64,000 bases of DNA, from NCBI GenBank assembly GCA_963573385.1, contig CAUYLG010017842.1, positions 62,001-126,000 on the forward strand, written 5' to 3'. The number at the start of each line of letters is the position of its first letter. The stretch's first letter is position 1. The DNA comes from Cacajao melanocephalus. Its lineage: Eukaryota > Chordata > Mammalia > Primates > Pitheciidae. The notes beneath the pieces are model-generated. The model saw only the letters and a program-made list of their open reading frames with translations, was not told the DNA's origin and did no database searches. The translations under genes were made by a program, and so were the position numbers. Of this stretch, positions 51,060 to 63,690 are shown one piece after another.

Positions 51060-51260
51060 CATAATAAATACTGAGAACAATGACTGGATAACTGGATAAT
51101 AGGGGAGCGGGCACAGCAGTGAACCACGGAGTCAGGAATTTCTGCCCTCATGGATCTTCCTTTTAGTGAGGATCAAGATAGTAAATGAAACTATAACATA
51201 CTTGTAAAATAGTATGAAACAGATATGCAGAAAAAGAGGGCTGTTATGAGAGATTGAAAG
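51060..51260 (+). repeat. L2 fragment
   Basis: GGAATTTCTGCCCTCATGGA, TCTTCCTTTTAGTGAGGATC and AAGATAGTAAATGAA match the L2 phrase around CCTGCCCTCATGGAGCTTAC. Confidence 0.65.
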
Positions 51261-51734
51261 TGCAATAATAGGTTTCATAGCAATGAGTAGAGGACATGTG
51301 TTCTATCATTCTCTGTACTTGACATGTTAAATAATTTTAAAAGGAAAAAAAATTTTCTCAATGCAAAGAGCCTTTCTACTGCCTCCATGTTACTTCTTCA
51401 ACCAGTGCCAATTCACCCTTTCAATGGTTGAGTCAACAAATTATTCTTGATTGCACAGCTAAAAAGATGTTAATAGATTTCACATTTCCTTAGTGGGTCA
51501 CAGAGGCAAGCTCCTCATTGATCAAAGACCCCTTGTGTACAGTAAGGCAGAACTAAAAGCATGAATAAAATGTAGTCTTTAAAAGCAATCAAACATCAGA
51601 AAACAATACCCAAAGTGCGGTGTTATTTTTACAGCCAAATGACATTCCTCTATCTGAAACGGCTCTCTTGGTGGCTTAGTCTTAAGAAGCACCAATCTTA
51701 ACCCCTGGAGATGATTAGTACGACCACCACCACC

Positions 51735-51900
51735 CAAGGTCCTTAAGGAGCTCACAGAGAGCAAAAGACTTGCCCATATTCACACAGGAGCACAAGACAG
51801 CCACATGAAGGTGAGCAGCTACTTGTTCCACATCTGAGCCAGAATGAATATGCATAAAGTCAGCTGCCTTAGAATTTGAACAATCAAGACCTGGGAGGAA
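51735..51900 (-). repeat. MIR-like fragment
   Basis: AAAAGACTTGCCCATATTCA followed by CACAGGAGCACAAGACAGCC resembles MIR antisense. Weak. Confidence 0.5.
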
Positions 51901-52129
51901 ATGATACAGAGATAATGATATCATCATTTTCTAAGTTTAGAAAAAAAAAGGAGGTCTCAGACAGATGGGAAAAACACTCTCATATGATGACAGAGCTCTA
52001 GGCTTTTCTTTTCTCCTCTCCAAGCCATAGAAATAGCTGTAGAAACAACTGGCCATTTGAATAAAATATTTCCTACAAACTTAGGTACAGTCACAAAACA
52101 GCAGCCAATACACTGGGGAGAGACTCCTA

Positions 52130-52350
52130 TAATTAGACTTCTCTCTTGTGATCACAGACTTCAAGCCAAGTGCCTGGGTTCAAATCCCAGCTCCATCAAT
52201 CACTAGTTAGAAAACGTTGAGAAAATTACCAGATATAACTTTATCATTCACAAAATCAGGAAAAAAAATGTTTGGCTCATTGAATTTGTATACTTACATA
52301 AACCATCGATAACTAACTGGCACTTAGAAGGCACTCAATACTTTTTGGCT
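52130..52350 (+). repeat. MIR SINE
   Basis: TGCCTGGGTTCAAATCCCAG, CTCCATCAATCACTAGTTAG and GGCACTTAGAAGGCACTCAA occur in MIR sense order. Confidence 0.8.
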
Positions 52351-52369
52351 ATGATAATCACCATATCTG

Positions 52370-52510
52370 GATATCCGTTCTATTTCTGTTCCAGCCCTCT
52401 AGAATGTAAGTCCCATAAGGGACTTGTCCTGTCTGTTTCATTCATTGGTGTATCCTCAGTATCTAGAATAACGTCTGGCACCTCATAGGCCATCAATATA
52501 TTTTAGAGTA
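52370..52510 (+). repeat. L2 3' end fragment
   Basis: CTCTAGAATGTAAGTCCCAT, AAGGGACTTGTCCTGTCTGT and TGGCACCTCATAGGCCATCA match the L2 3' end. Confidence 0.85.
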
Positions 52511-52856
52511 TATATTATAGGGCTTATTTGATAAGTGAGTAAGCCATGATTACATAGCAAACTGGAAACAGAGCTTCAAAATATGTTGTTTTTGCATGGC
52601 AGAATGCAATTCTGAAGAAAAGTTCAACAGCAAAAAGGGGAAGGTGCAGGGTGTCAACATAAGTCAAATATATTGTGCCATGAAGCTGGGACCCCACTAA
52701 CGTGCAAATGCTCCTCAGAATGTTAAATAGTTCATACCTGCAGCAGCAATGAAAAATCCGGGAACTCTCATAGGACTCCTATTAAACTTTGTGATTCTCT
52801 GCATTAATCACACTTTTTGGCCAAGCTTTGAAGTGCAATCGACAGTCATTTCATTT

Positions 52857-53148
52857 CTTTTCTTTTTTTGAGACAAGGTCTTGCTCTGTTGCCCAGGCTG
52901 GAATGCAATGGCACGATCATGGATTGCTGCAGCCTTAACCTCCTGGGCTCAGGCAATCCTCCTGCCTCAGCCTCCCAAGTAGGTAGGACTACAGGCACAT
53001 GCCACCACACCTGGCTAATTTTTTATTTTTTGTAGAGATGAATTCTTGCTATGTTGCCCAGGCTGATCTTGAAGTCCTGGTCTTAAGCAATCCTCTGCCT
53101 TAACCTTCCAGGTGCTGAGATTACAGATGTAAGCCACTACCCCCAGCC
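52857..53148 (-). repeat. Full-length Alu, J type, in CCDC6 intron 3
   Basis: GAGACAAGGTCTTGCTCTGT to AAGCCACTACCCCCAGCC, diverged. Sense to CCDC6. Confidence 0.92.
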
Positions 53149-53879
53149 TCTGAATTATGTTTATTTAAACAAACAACTATGAGGCATTTACCTTTAAGGA
53201 TTCCATTCCATGCTTTAAAAGTATCATAGGAGGTAGTTAGTTGATAAGCAAGAAAAAAATTCAAGCAGGCATCACTATGCAGTATGATGTCTAGTGGAAA
53301 AACTCATGCCCAATTACTTTTAGAGTAAATATGCATAATACTAATTGTGAGAAGTAGAAAAGTTCCTTTTTAAAGTTTCCTTTCTTCTTAAAAAATAACT
53401 TTGTTAAGACCTATCCTATGTAGCTGTTAGAATGCCATACTTACAGGCACGTAGTATGCTCTATGCCCTTGTACTTTAACCAACATATCTGTGCTGGACA
53501 TGCTCACAGTCATGTCTCAGCTCTCCACTGATTTTACCTGTTTAGAAAAGTTTTAAGATGTTAGCCAATCAGGTTTTACTTTAGATTGTGAGGTCTGGCT
53601 CCAGCCAACAGAAATCAGACACAGCAGTAAGGATGACCCCAAATGCGTAAGGAATAAATTTGTGTGTTTTCCTTTATTCATCACACTCTCGTGGCAAGAT
53701 GGCTAGTGAGAGTACTCTTCTTGCAGACCAGGAAGTAAAAATTGCGTTGCTGAAAGATCCTTTGTCTCAGTGCTGACTTTATTTTGCGGCACTGAGCATC
53801 TATTTCCAGCACTAATCAAGAACTCTGAGAAGCAAAATCAAGACAAAGCTGTCTTTACCCATATGTAACTAATGATGCA
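53149..53879. other. Intron 3 stretch, nothing recognised
   Basis: No coding exon or named repeat. Confidence 0.5.
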
Positions 53880-54150
53880 TATGTCTCTGAGTAGGTCACT
53901 CGCCTGCTGCAGCCCTGATGCCCTCATCCATGAAATGAGAAGTTTGGCCTGGATGACACCTGCAGTCCCTTTCTGGCCTACCCATTCTCTATCATTCCTT
54001 TCCCAATTTCAAGACAGTAGCTGTCTTCAGTTGGAGCTAGTTCCATCACACATATTTAGAGCTAGAAGCAGCAAGGCAAATCATCATTTTAAAGCTGAGG
54101 AAACCGCTAGCCTGGAAGATGACATAACTCAGGCAGGGATACCACCAAGA
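53880..54150. repeat. MIR fragments (two, opposite senses)
   Basis: CTCATCCATGAAATGAGAAG (53930-53990, plus) and AAAGCTGAGGAAACCGCTAG (54090-54150, minus) are MIR-like. A 93-codon plus frame covers both and is not convincing. Confidence 0.45.
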
Positions 54151-54590
54151 TAGGAATGGGTATCGGTCACTATGGCAGCTAAAATTGCTGGGTCTTGTTC
54201 AACCAGCAAGTACAGAGAAACTTGAGGGAAACATGGATTTAGGGCAAATCATGCTGTGGTTTTTGGGCCTATCTCCTTTGCCAACAATACTTGGAAGTAG
54301 CAGAGTTGGGGGTAGCTGATGCCAGGGAAATATGGACAGTTTAGGGAGTCTATGAGCGATTTTGGAAACAGACAAGATCAGGAAACATGGGTTGGAGCTA
54401 TATGTGAATCTAGGCTCCTTCCTGGCAATTGTTGGTAGACTTACCAGCTATCAATCTACTGCCCACCTCAGCAAACCCGGGCACCCTGGGTGTGAAACTT
54501 GGGTTTACCGTCCCAATTTCCTCTACTAATTTATTTCCATGACGCAGGCAACACAGGAGGCCCCAACTCAGCAGTGTGGATTCTTAAGCA

Positions 54591-55404
54591 CAGTAGGTCG
54601 TTGAATGTTCAACGTCCTCTTATTATAACGTTGACGGGGAAAAAGTAGATTCCCAGTGGGGCCTCTATGTACAGTTCACGTGTTCTCCCCATGTCTGTGT
54701 GGGTTTTCTCCAGATACTCGAGTTTACTTTCATATCCCAAAGAAGTGCAATCAGCATGTCTACATGGTCCCTCTGGAGTGAGTGACAGTGTATGTATGAG
54801 TATGTCCTGCAATGGGTTGGTGCCCTGGCCAGGGTTGGGTCCTGCTTTGTGTCCTGAGCTGCCAAGACAGGCTCCAGCCACCCTTGCTCTGAACTGGAAT
54901 AAGCACATTAGAAAATCAATGAGTACAAATTATGGTAAAATACAAATTCATAAAAGTTTATGCTAATCATACAAATGCATGACAATCGATGATACAGTAT
55001 GCAAGTGTTCAGCGAACCACTGTAATTGCTACCATTTGCTTTTGAACTGTGCGTTGGGAGGAGGTGCTCCTTACAATTTTCACTTTGTAAACATTTATCC
55101 CTTGATTTTACACGACTACTACGACCGTTACTCACTGATTCACTAAAAATGGTGTAATCATCTGGTTTTCATTAATCTTTCTTCAATACACGCCTAGCTC
55201 ACATTTGTTTCAATGTTTAATATCAGAACTATGTCGGGTCTTTATATGAAGTTTGGTAATATTTTTGTGACCAGAAATATGTCATAGGAACATAACCTTT
55301 GTTTATATCAGTTAGCTTCTGGTAAAACTGATTTTCACGTATGTTGTTTCACTTAGAGTCACTTTCCAAGAACTATACTGACAACATTAAGTGAGGACTT
55401 ACTG
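54591..55404. mobile_element. Tigger-family DNA transposon relic, 814 bp, in CCDC6 intron 3
   Basis: It starts CAGTAGGTCG and ends GTGAGGACTTACTG, with CA on both sides. The right third (ATTTATCCCTTGATTTTACA, CTATGTCGGGTCTTTATATG, AGTCACTTTCCAAGAACTAT) is contiguous with one DNA-transposon consensus I recognise. The left third contains GTGTTCTCCCCATGTCTGTG and GAACTGGAATAAGCACATTA. No transposase frame survives. The TA target rule is not visible (CA/CA). Confidence 0.72.
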
Positions 55405-56672
55405 CATTGCATTACACAGGCTGGCAGTGCTATAGGACCCTGTATTATCTTTAGCCCTGCAAAGAACAGGGCCTCTTGTTTTTTCAGTTTTAAAAATCTC
55501 AATTTTTCAGCATTGCTGAGGAGCACTGGCTGACATTAAAGAGCAGAGAAATTAGAGGAAATCATATTGAGTCCCTTGGTTAACTTCCCTTTAAGTTCTT
55601 TATCTGTTTCTCCACCACTTCCTACCCACTTATAATTCCAAATCCTGTATAGTTAGAGCCAAAGTGAACATATCAGTTCTGCCAATTAAAACAGATTTTC
55701 AGTGCTTACACTGTACTGGTCATTGCGCAATCTCATAATATATGTTAAGTTTCCAGGGTAATAAGTTGGAAATTCTGGCTTCAGATGTAAAAAGCTGAGT
55801 GAGGCAGTGCTTTCAATATGCTGGTCTCTAACTGTAATAATCTCCCTTCCACCTCCTTTCTAATAATATCTGATCACTTTTAAGAAGAATTGGTGTTCAT
55901 GCAATCCATCGCCAAACATCTAATTCTTAGGCTAACCCAAGCCCCTTACTGTGATTATTCCGTAAGCACCTAGCACCAAGGGATAGAGCTGATTTATTCA
56001 TTGGAGCTGAATATTCATTGGAAAGGCTGCTTTGTAATTAAGTCAGTTCAATGAACTGCCAAATTCTTTACTCCTCTTGAGTAGCTCTACTTTTCAGTGC
56101 AGGTTAATTAACGTCAGACCGGGTGTTCTTATTATGTTCCCAAAATAAATTTAGAACTTCTTCAGTGGATAAACTTAATATATAAAAATGCATCTGGCTT
56201 ATTTGAATTCACAGCCGGTCTTACCTATCTCAGTAGACAGATCCTGACCACCACCCAAAGAAGCAGAAAGGGAGTGGGGCAGCTGAGAGATGGCTCCCAA
56301 TGCTACCACAGTTCTTTTTTACTATTGCATTTTTCCATATTAAGAGGACTACGATGCTGGGGTGGGCATAAGGAATGTTTGGCAAAAAAGCCGGATGAGA
56401 ACCCTAGCTAAATATTATACTCAGTTATAGGATTTATGAAAGGTTTTAGTGAACCTTCTCAATCTGCTTTGAAAGGTTTTAGTCTAAGTACCATGTTATC
56501 ACTACTATGGGAAAATCTGTTTTGAAACCCAAACATCTGATTTATAAAAGAAATTTTGGAAAGCAGTCCATTATAACTGAGACACGTACTAATCCAGGCA
56601 TAATAATGAGAAGGGAAAGCCTATGAAATAAAGGCTATCATGTAAACAGAACACAAAGTTTGCCAGGCACTT

Positions 56673-56880
56673 AAAAGCCTGGGAAACACGTGAGTTCCGT
56701 CTCTACAAAAGAATAATTAGCCAGGTGCAGCGCCATGCACTTCCAGTCCCAGCTACTCAAGAGGCTGAAGCAGGAGGATCCCTTGAGCCCAGAAGTTTGA
56801 GGCTGCAGTGAGCTATGATTGTGCCACTGCTCTCCAGTCTAGGTGGCAGAGCAAGCCCCTGTCTCCAAAAAAGGAAAAAA
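56673..56880 (+). repeat. 5'-truncated Alu (J-like) in intron 3
   Basis: It begins in the left arm at GCCTGGGAAACACGTGAG and runs to GCCCCTGTCTCCAAAAAA. About 90 bp of the 5' end is missing. Confidence 0.88.
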
Positions 56881-58641
56881 GATAGCAGAATACTTTAAGA
56901 CCCACATTAACCAAACTCTTAAGTTGGCCCAATTTTTTTTTTTAAAGTAAGACGCAAGTCACAAGCAAACACCAGAGTGTGTTGGGGATTAACACAACTT
57001 CCCAAAGCCTTCCAGGTTAGGTTTAAAGGTGAAGTCTAAAGGCCATTAATAGCTTAGCCCCATCTCCTATCACTTTACTATGTCATTTTATAGATTTTCA
57101 AATGTTCAAAGTGCTGACCTGGGGTACATCAGTATCACCTGGGAAAATTTAAGTACAATATTCAAAAAATGAATATAAGTCAGAAAAATGGTTACAGTTT
57201 TGCTTCTACTACACAAGCAGAGACAATAAAAGATCCTATCTTATTCCATCCTATTTTCCCATACATCTGAGTTAATCCAGATTGTGCTTCTATATTGGAA
57301 AGAAGTGACTAACAGGATTCATGAGGGGGCTATTAAAAATGTATCATGCGCATCTGACATGAAAATAGCTGAGAGCAATCCACAATGGTCCTCGACAAAG
57401 CCTTCACAAAGTAAAGCAATGGACACCAGTAAGGTAAAACAAGCAATGCTTGTGTCAGCTGTCTGTTCAGGTGACCAATAGAATTTTGCTCAGTCCTGGC
57501 ATCCTCCTAAGGTGGAAGATATCTGACCCTTGCATTCTGGAAAACTGTCTTTAAAAAAAAAAAAGACAAAACAAGTAGTCAATCTGTGTTACAGATAAAT
57601 TAACACAAGTGTTCATAGACCACGGAGTCCCCCCAGGTGTCTATTTGATTAATCAAGCTGTGATTGCTTTCAGAATTTTAAGAACAAGTTCTAGGTCATT
57701 ACCACGGTTCATGCATGCTGGGAATAGAAAGAGCTGATGGAAGTCTGCCAGTGAGAAGCAAGCAAAAGGGGCAGGAATGGTGGGTCACCTCCGAGACTAG
57801 AAGATCAAAGTTATAATTGAAAAGGAACTTACCAAGATACATCTAAAATACAGAAAAAAGGAAAAATATGCAAAAAAAATCAGAAAGAACAATACAGCAA
57901 GATAAATATGGTCCCTTGGGTGAAAGTTAGGCTGTTGAAATTTATCTTCTTACTGCCCCACCCAATTTCTTAATGAACATCTGCTATTTTTATAATAGAA
58001 AAAACTTAGACATCTCATCTTAAAACACTGAGTTTCCTAGTGTAACTGAAGTAACAGTATATCCAAAAACAATCCATTAATGCAGTATTATCTGACACAT
58101 TTAAAATACAGAATGAGCCAATCAACTTTCAGAAAAATAAATGACAGTGAAAGCTCAGTTATTTGGAAGATAGACTTTTCCAGATAGCTCAGAGTTAACC
58201 TTCTTTAATACAGCTTACATCTTTTTTCTAAAAAATTATGTTCCTATAAGAATTAGATTTGTTCTTTGAAATTGATATAATTTCAGGACAATATGAATAT
58301 GCTATTATTAACATGAAAACACTACTTCATAACTTATCAGTTCAATAAATTTTTTCAATGATGAGAAATAACTTAAAATAGACACACATTTAATCAATCA
58401 TATTAATACAGTTTCTGGACTTAACATTTTTATCCCTTTGACAGCAAGGTAATATTACAGAAATTTGCATACTGGGTTCATTGCTCAAGGGGTTTCTTTT
58501 AACAGACAATTGCCATTGAGAGAAAGCAAGTTTCAGAGTATTGGGTATACATTCTTTTACTACATCAAGAGTTCAGTGGAAAGGTCCTTAGAAAAGAAAT
58601 GTCATCTGTAACTGTTGCAAATCCATACTATCAGATCAGTG

Positions 58642-58703
58642 GCCATCAGACTATTACCTAAAATAATAGGCAGTTCCTGCCATCAGACTATTACCTAAAA
58701 TAA
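58642..58703. repeat. Direct tandem duplication, 25 bp, 37-bp period
   Basis: GCCATCAGACTATTACCTAA plus AATAA appears at 58642-58666 and 58679-58703 without mismatch. The identity points to a recent local duplication. Confidence 0.95.
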
Positions 58704-58811
58704 GCATCTTGCTGGGTGTGGGGGTGCATGCCTATAATCCCAGCTACTTAGGATGCTCATGCAGAAGGACTGCTGGAACCTAGGAGTTTGAGACCACCCT
58801 GGGCAACACAG
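58704..58811 (+). repeat. Alu fragment interrupted by an LTR
   Basis: GCTGGGTGTGGGGGTGCATG through GAGACCACCCTGGGCAACAC, right-arm type. It stops where the LTR begins, and CAAGACTTCGTTCC directly after the LTR (59663-59676) resembles the missing Alu end. Confidence 0.7.
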
Positions 58812-59658
58812 TGAAAGGAGCAGGGGGACAGAGAAATTCTAGGCAGAAAAGGGCAGGTCCCTGGTAGAACCCCATCCTCAAGCCAAAAACCCTGAAACCA
58901 CAGTCCAAAGTGAGAACTTATAACCCTGTTTTTCCACTCCAATGTTGCCTTTTCCTAAACCACCAATGGTCCTGCCCCATGCCAGCCCACATATGGTGCT
59001 ATGTTATTAAAAAACAAACCCAGACTCAGCCGGTAGACAGGACTACAGCTGGACGCTGGAGAGAAACATCGACTTTGGAAGGACAGTTTGCTGGCATAAC
59101 TTTGGAGAAGAATCCAGGCAGACTTCAGGGGAAGATTACCTACCTGCCCCATTCCCTTTTCAGCTCCCATTCCTGCTAAGAGCCACGTTCATTGGCAATA
59201 AAATCTCCCACATTTACCATCCTTCAATTCGTTCATGCAGGCTCATTTTTTCTAGGTGCCAGATAAGAGCTTGGGAGCTATGAGTGCAGATACAAAAGGC
59301 TGTTACACTGGCCTTCTGCCCTTGCTGGTGGAGGGCAGCCGCCCCATGCAAAAAGGCAAAGGGCCCACTGAACTGTTAACACTTAAGCTGTCTATGGACA
59401 GAACTAAAAGAGTACTGTAACACACCCTCTGGGGCTTCGGGAGCTGCAGGCACCTCCACCTAGATGCTGCTGTGGGCCTGCACAGAGCTCGCTCCTGCCA
59501 GTACCTAAGCAGCTGGCCGGTTCCAGCACCTGTTCACTCCAGTTCCCATACTCCTTCATTACATACTCCCTCCTGCAAGGAGCTGAGAGTGGTGGGCTAA
59601 GTAAATGAGGCACCCCTGTCACAAGTCTGCAAAGGGGTCAGGGAAATATCCTGCTTCA
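58812..59658 (+). mobile_element. Solo ERV1-type LTR (LTR8/MER52-like) in CCDC6 intron 3
   Basis: 847 bp from TGAAAGGAGCAGGGGGACAG to ATCCTGCTTCA, so it starts TG and ends CA. It has a plausible U3, an AATAAA in CATTGGCAATAAAATCTCCC near 59193-59210, and a long U5 with GCAGCCGCCCCATGCAAAAA. No internal region is attached. The flanking 4-mers ACAG and ATAC are only partly alike. The family name is tentative. Confidence 0.65.
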
Positions 59659-59757
59659 ATACCAAGACTTCGTTCCCCCCCAATCCAAAATATTATTAAA
59701 AGTTAAAATAAGTGTCTTTAAGAAAACAATAGGGCAACTTCTCTTGCCCTAATGTGA

Positions 59758-59815
59758 TTTATCCAAAATGGAAGTTTTGGACAAACTTGATGTTCTTTAT
59801 CCAAAATGGAAGTTT
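59758..59815. repeat. Direct repeat, 20 bp, 38-bp period
   Basis: TTTATCCAAAATGGAAGTTT occurs at 59758-59777 and 59796-59815. Confidence 0.95.
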
Positions 59816-61252
59816 CCTGGATAAAGAAATCATTTCTTTCTTGTCATTACTACATTCATCCCACTTCCTTACATAGGGAGGATGAGTTTACTTAGCCATT
59901 CATTCATTTGCTGTTTGTTCAGCTAGGGAGAACACCCTTCTAAGTCATCAACCGAATTCCTGTTTTGATCATAAAGAAACAGACCTGTGCATTTCACAGT
60001 TATAATTGGGAAGTCTCAGTACAGTATCTCTGGGTTTGACTGCTCTACTGCAGTACACCAGTGCCCTTCAATTTCACATGCAAGGTCTTTGCCCGCAGTG
60101 TGTGACCAGAAAATGCACATCATTGGATCATGACGAGCTGCCTCTCCTTTTGCACAGGAAATACATCGAGATTTCCCCTCCTATCATGTAACATCACCTG
60201 TGCAAACTGACCTACATGTGGCATCTGATGCTTCGAAATAAAGTCTTACAAGATGAAACACAGTGAGTTTTCTATTTAATTGAAATTAAGTCTAAGAAAG
60301 GAATTCTGGGGAATATTTTTCCTTTTTCATATCCTATAGAGAGACTTATCTGTGTCCCTTGACAGAGCTCAGAGTCTACTTTCACAGGTCTGGAGTTGGC
60401 ATCCCTTAGTTGGCTTCATCACATCCCAACAAATGGATTCCAAAACAAATCAACTGAACAGAGAGCCTCCTGAAGCTTCTTTTGAGTATGGTGTATTGAC
60501 CCTAGTTTTCTCACTTCCAAGGCACAAAATCCCACTTATTTTTCAGTTATTATCTGAGGTTTTTTCCCCACCTCTCTTGGACAAGCAGTAGGTGAGATGA
60601 ATGTACTCAAGCTTCTCAGGCAACTGAAACATCACCGTAGATTTGCTATAATCAAATTCCCACCAAGCCGATTTCAGGGCTTAATATGATTATGTCTCCA
60701 ACACAGCTTATCTAAATGTGCAGACGTAAGTTATGATATTTTTTAAAAAACAGGGTAGCCAATTATAAATCCACTTAATAAAAAAAAGAGAAAGAGAAAA
60801 AAGGAAGAGGAGGAGAAGATGAAGAAAAAACACCAATAGCTGTTCTTCTAGAGGAATTGCAATCTAGGTCATGTTTTTTCATTTTTGTACTTCTTTTTGT
60901 ACTTGTTTTCCAAACTGTCTTGAAAGAACAATGAATTACCTTTACAATGCAAATGTTTGATTTAAAAAAGATTCCAAGACTTCCATAATTTGAAATTCAT
61001 ATTTATAACTAAACTACAAAGCATGCATGGTAGTCACTAAATTTCATTTCTTTAATGCAAGTGAACCCTCAAGGAACATGGTTTTTCTTTGTGTTTTTAA
61101 AATGGCACACAAAAATCAGTAGGTGCTCTACTCAGCCCAATTTCAATGGATTCCTCTCACTGTCAGAATCTGCAAGGGCAGCTTTTAACATGAATGGAAT
61201 TCTAAACGAGACCCAGTATGTTCCTACTACCTGTGAATTTAAGAAACACTAT

Positions 61253-61622
61253 TGATATGGTTTGGCTGTGTCCCCACCCAGATCTCATCTTGAATTGTAC
61301 TCCCATAATTCCCACATGTTGTGGGACGGACTAGATGGGAGATAACTGAATCACAGAAGCAGTTTCCCCCATACTATTCTCGTGGTAGTGAATAAGTCTC
61401 ATGAGATCTCATGGTTTTATCAGGGGTTTCTGCTTTTGCATCTTTCTTATTCTCTCTTTGTCTCTGCTATCCATGTAAGACGTGACTTGCTCCTCCTTGC
61501 CTTCCGCCATGATTGTGAGGCTTCCCCAGCCACGTAGAACTAGTCCAACTAAATCTCTTTCTTTTGTAAATTGCTCAGTCTTGGGTATGTCTTTATCAGC
61601 AGTGTGAAAAAGGACTAATACA
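61253..61622 (+). mobile_element. THE1-type MaLR solo LTR in CCDC6 intron 3
   Basis: 370 bp from TGATATGGTTTGGCTGTGTC to AAAAAGGACTAATACA, with CCTTCCGCCATGATTGTGAG and TGGGTATGTCTTTATCAGCA inside. It is nearly consensus-like over its length. Flanking 5-mers ACTAT and ACCAC differ, so the target duplication has decayed. Antisense to CCDC6. Confidence 0.92.
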
Positions 61623-63059
61623 ACCACGTTCTACAACAGTTAATAAAACCAAATCACCCAAGGATGTAAACCTGAACATGAGCCACTGGTCACTCAGTTC
61701 ACTCATAAATCACAAAGACACACAGATTATCGGTATAATTCACTAGAGTTAGTTGTTGTAGCTACTAGTAGCATCACAATTGTATGTGGACTGGCTATGA
61801 TATCAGTTTGGGCATATTTTTGAAATGAATTACCTTCTAGACCAGCAAGGCAGAAAGGCCATCTTATATCCTTAGCACTACTGTTAACTGTTTTTAATAA
61901 CTTAAAAGCCACTATTCTAAGAACTGGAAATGTGAAAGTTTTCTTTCCTTCCCGATAGACCTTAAAATATACTAAATATTTCCCTGCTTCATTAAGACAA
62001 TGAAGAAAAATAAAATTTTGTCCTGAGGATTCAAATTCATCATTCTAAACCCTGGCCTCTGTGATTTGCTGCAGCTGTAGATGGTGAGGGGCACTAAGCT
62101 GAGTGAGGGTCATTCCCTGTGCTGCCCCTGGAAGCTGGGGTCTCATCAAGCCCCTTTAAGTCACCCAATGTCATCTAGTGGCTGAAGGTAACCACTGAGC
62201 ACAGTTAGCACTGAGGCTTGCACAAGCCTTGGTAGAGCTGTGTGGCTTCCTCCCATCTGGCATTCACTGGAAAGATAAGCTTAAGTCCTCAAGTATACCA
62301 CACAGCAGATACCAAAACCTCCTCTTACTCCATGACCCTGAAATAGAGTGGGGGAGTCAACTTCATATCTTCACAGCTCTTCTTCTCTTCTTGGCATCTT
62401 TATGTAGTACCTGCAAGCACTTTTTGCTACCTATTTTCTCTTTTCATTTCTGCCTCCTCTCCCACCTCTGCTTCCCTGCAACATGGCTGAACAGAGACCC
62501 ACTTAGCCAGTGTGTATCTTTTCTTCTGCATCAATCTCAGAGCAGCTGCAGGCATTCTCTACTGGCTAGGGGGGCTGTTGTGCTATGGTGAGAGCACCAC
62601 TACTCTAACTCCATCACATTACTCTACCCAGTGCATCCCTCAGAACTGGCCTGCCTGGACCAGGATCCTCAAAGGCCAGGGACCTCCTGTCATCTTTCTT
62701 AGAAGAGTTTGTGACACACAGCAGGCAATATAATACAGGTATATTGGATTAATGTAGGATGCATGCCAGACAATGGCATCAATAGCAGCATGGGCAAAAA
62801 AGAAACTTAAAGGGACCAGATCACAAATGACACATGAGCATAAATGTCCATAAATCAAGAGACAGATAACCAGTTTGAGGAAGGTGGTAAGATATTTGAG
62901 GCTTAAATAATATACACACTTATTTTCCTGGAAAATAGGTAGGGCAAAGTACCATCGGAATTAATGACACTTTTCAGTATAAATGGCAGCAGCGACAATT
63001 TTTGGAGAGCTAACAGATTAGAGTCACCAGGGATACAATGTTAAGGTTAACCTTGCCTT

Positions 63060-63300
63060 GGCCCTCTGTCATCTTACAGGGAACCAGTAAGAAAGAAACA
63101 ATTAAATAGAGCACTGAATGTTACAAGAGTAGGTCTGAAAATTATAGAAATATCTCATAGCACAGACACCTAACTGACTGGAAGAGGGACGCTAGTAAGG
63201 CCTGAGCAGGGATAGGATAGAGGAGGGAGAAAGTGTTCCAGGCAAAGGAAACAGATCCATGAAGATCTGGAGGCAGCAAAGCATTCGGCAAGGTAGAGCA
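63060..63300 (+). repeat. L2 fragment
   Basis: GGGAGAAAGTGTTCCAGGCA, AAGGAAACAGATCCATGAAG and ATCTGGAGGCAGCAAAGCA resemble the L2 phrase around GCATTCCAGGCAGAGGGAAC. Confidence 0.55.
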
Positions 63301-63539
63301 CTTCTTTCCATTACTGCATTGTGAAATTAGTTTAGTCTTTTGTGACCTACATTTTAATAAAAATGAAATACAATTAAATAGAAAACCAGTGCAAAGCATA
63401 TAAGTACTGTTTAATGAAACTCATCACAGTGATACATAAAATTACACATCATCGGTTTACTAGGTTATCATAGAAATGTATTTCTTGCTGTGCAGTCCAC
63501 ATTTGGATAATCCTGCATCAGAAAGAACTTCAGTACACG

Positions 63540-63690
63540 TGGAGTGTGAGGACAGGCAGGAAAGACAATTAATCCTCCCCAAAAACATACAGATAAGAAT
63601 TATACCTGCTTCACAAAAGAGGTCAAATTGCATGCATGAGGCTACACCGTTCATTACAGATGAAAGGGAGATTTGAACCCAGGGAAGTTT
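63540..63690 (-). repeat. MIR fragment
   Basis: TTATACCTGCTTCACAAAAG, AGGTCAAATTGCATGCATGA and GGGAGATTTGAACCCAGG in MIR antisense order. The remainder to 64000 shows nothing recognisable. Confidence 0.6.
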
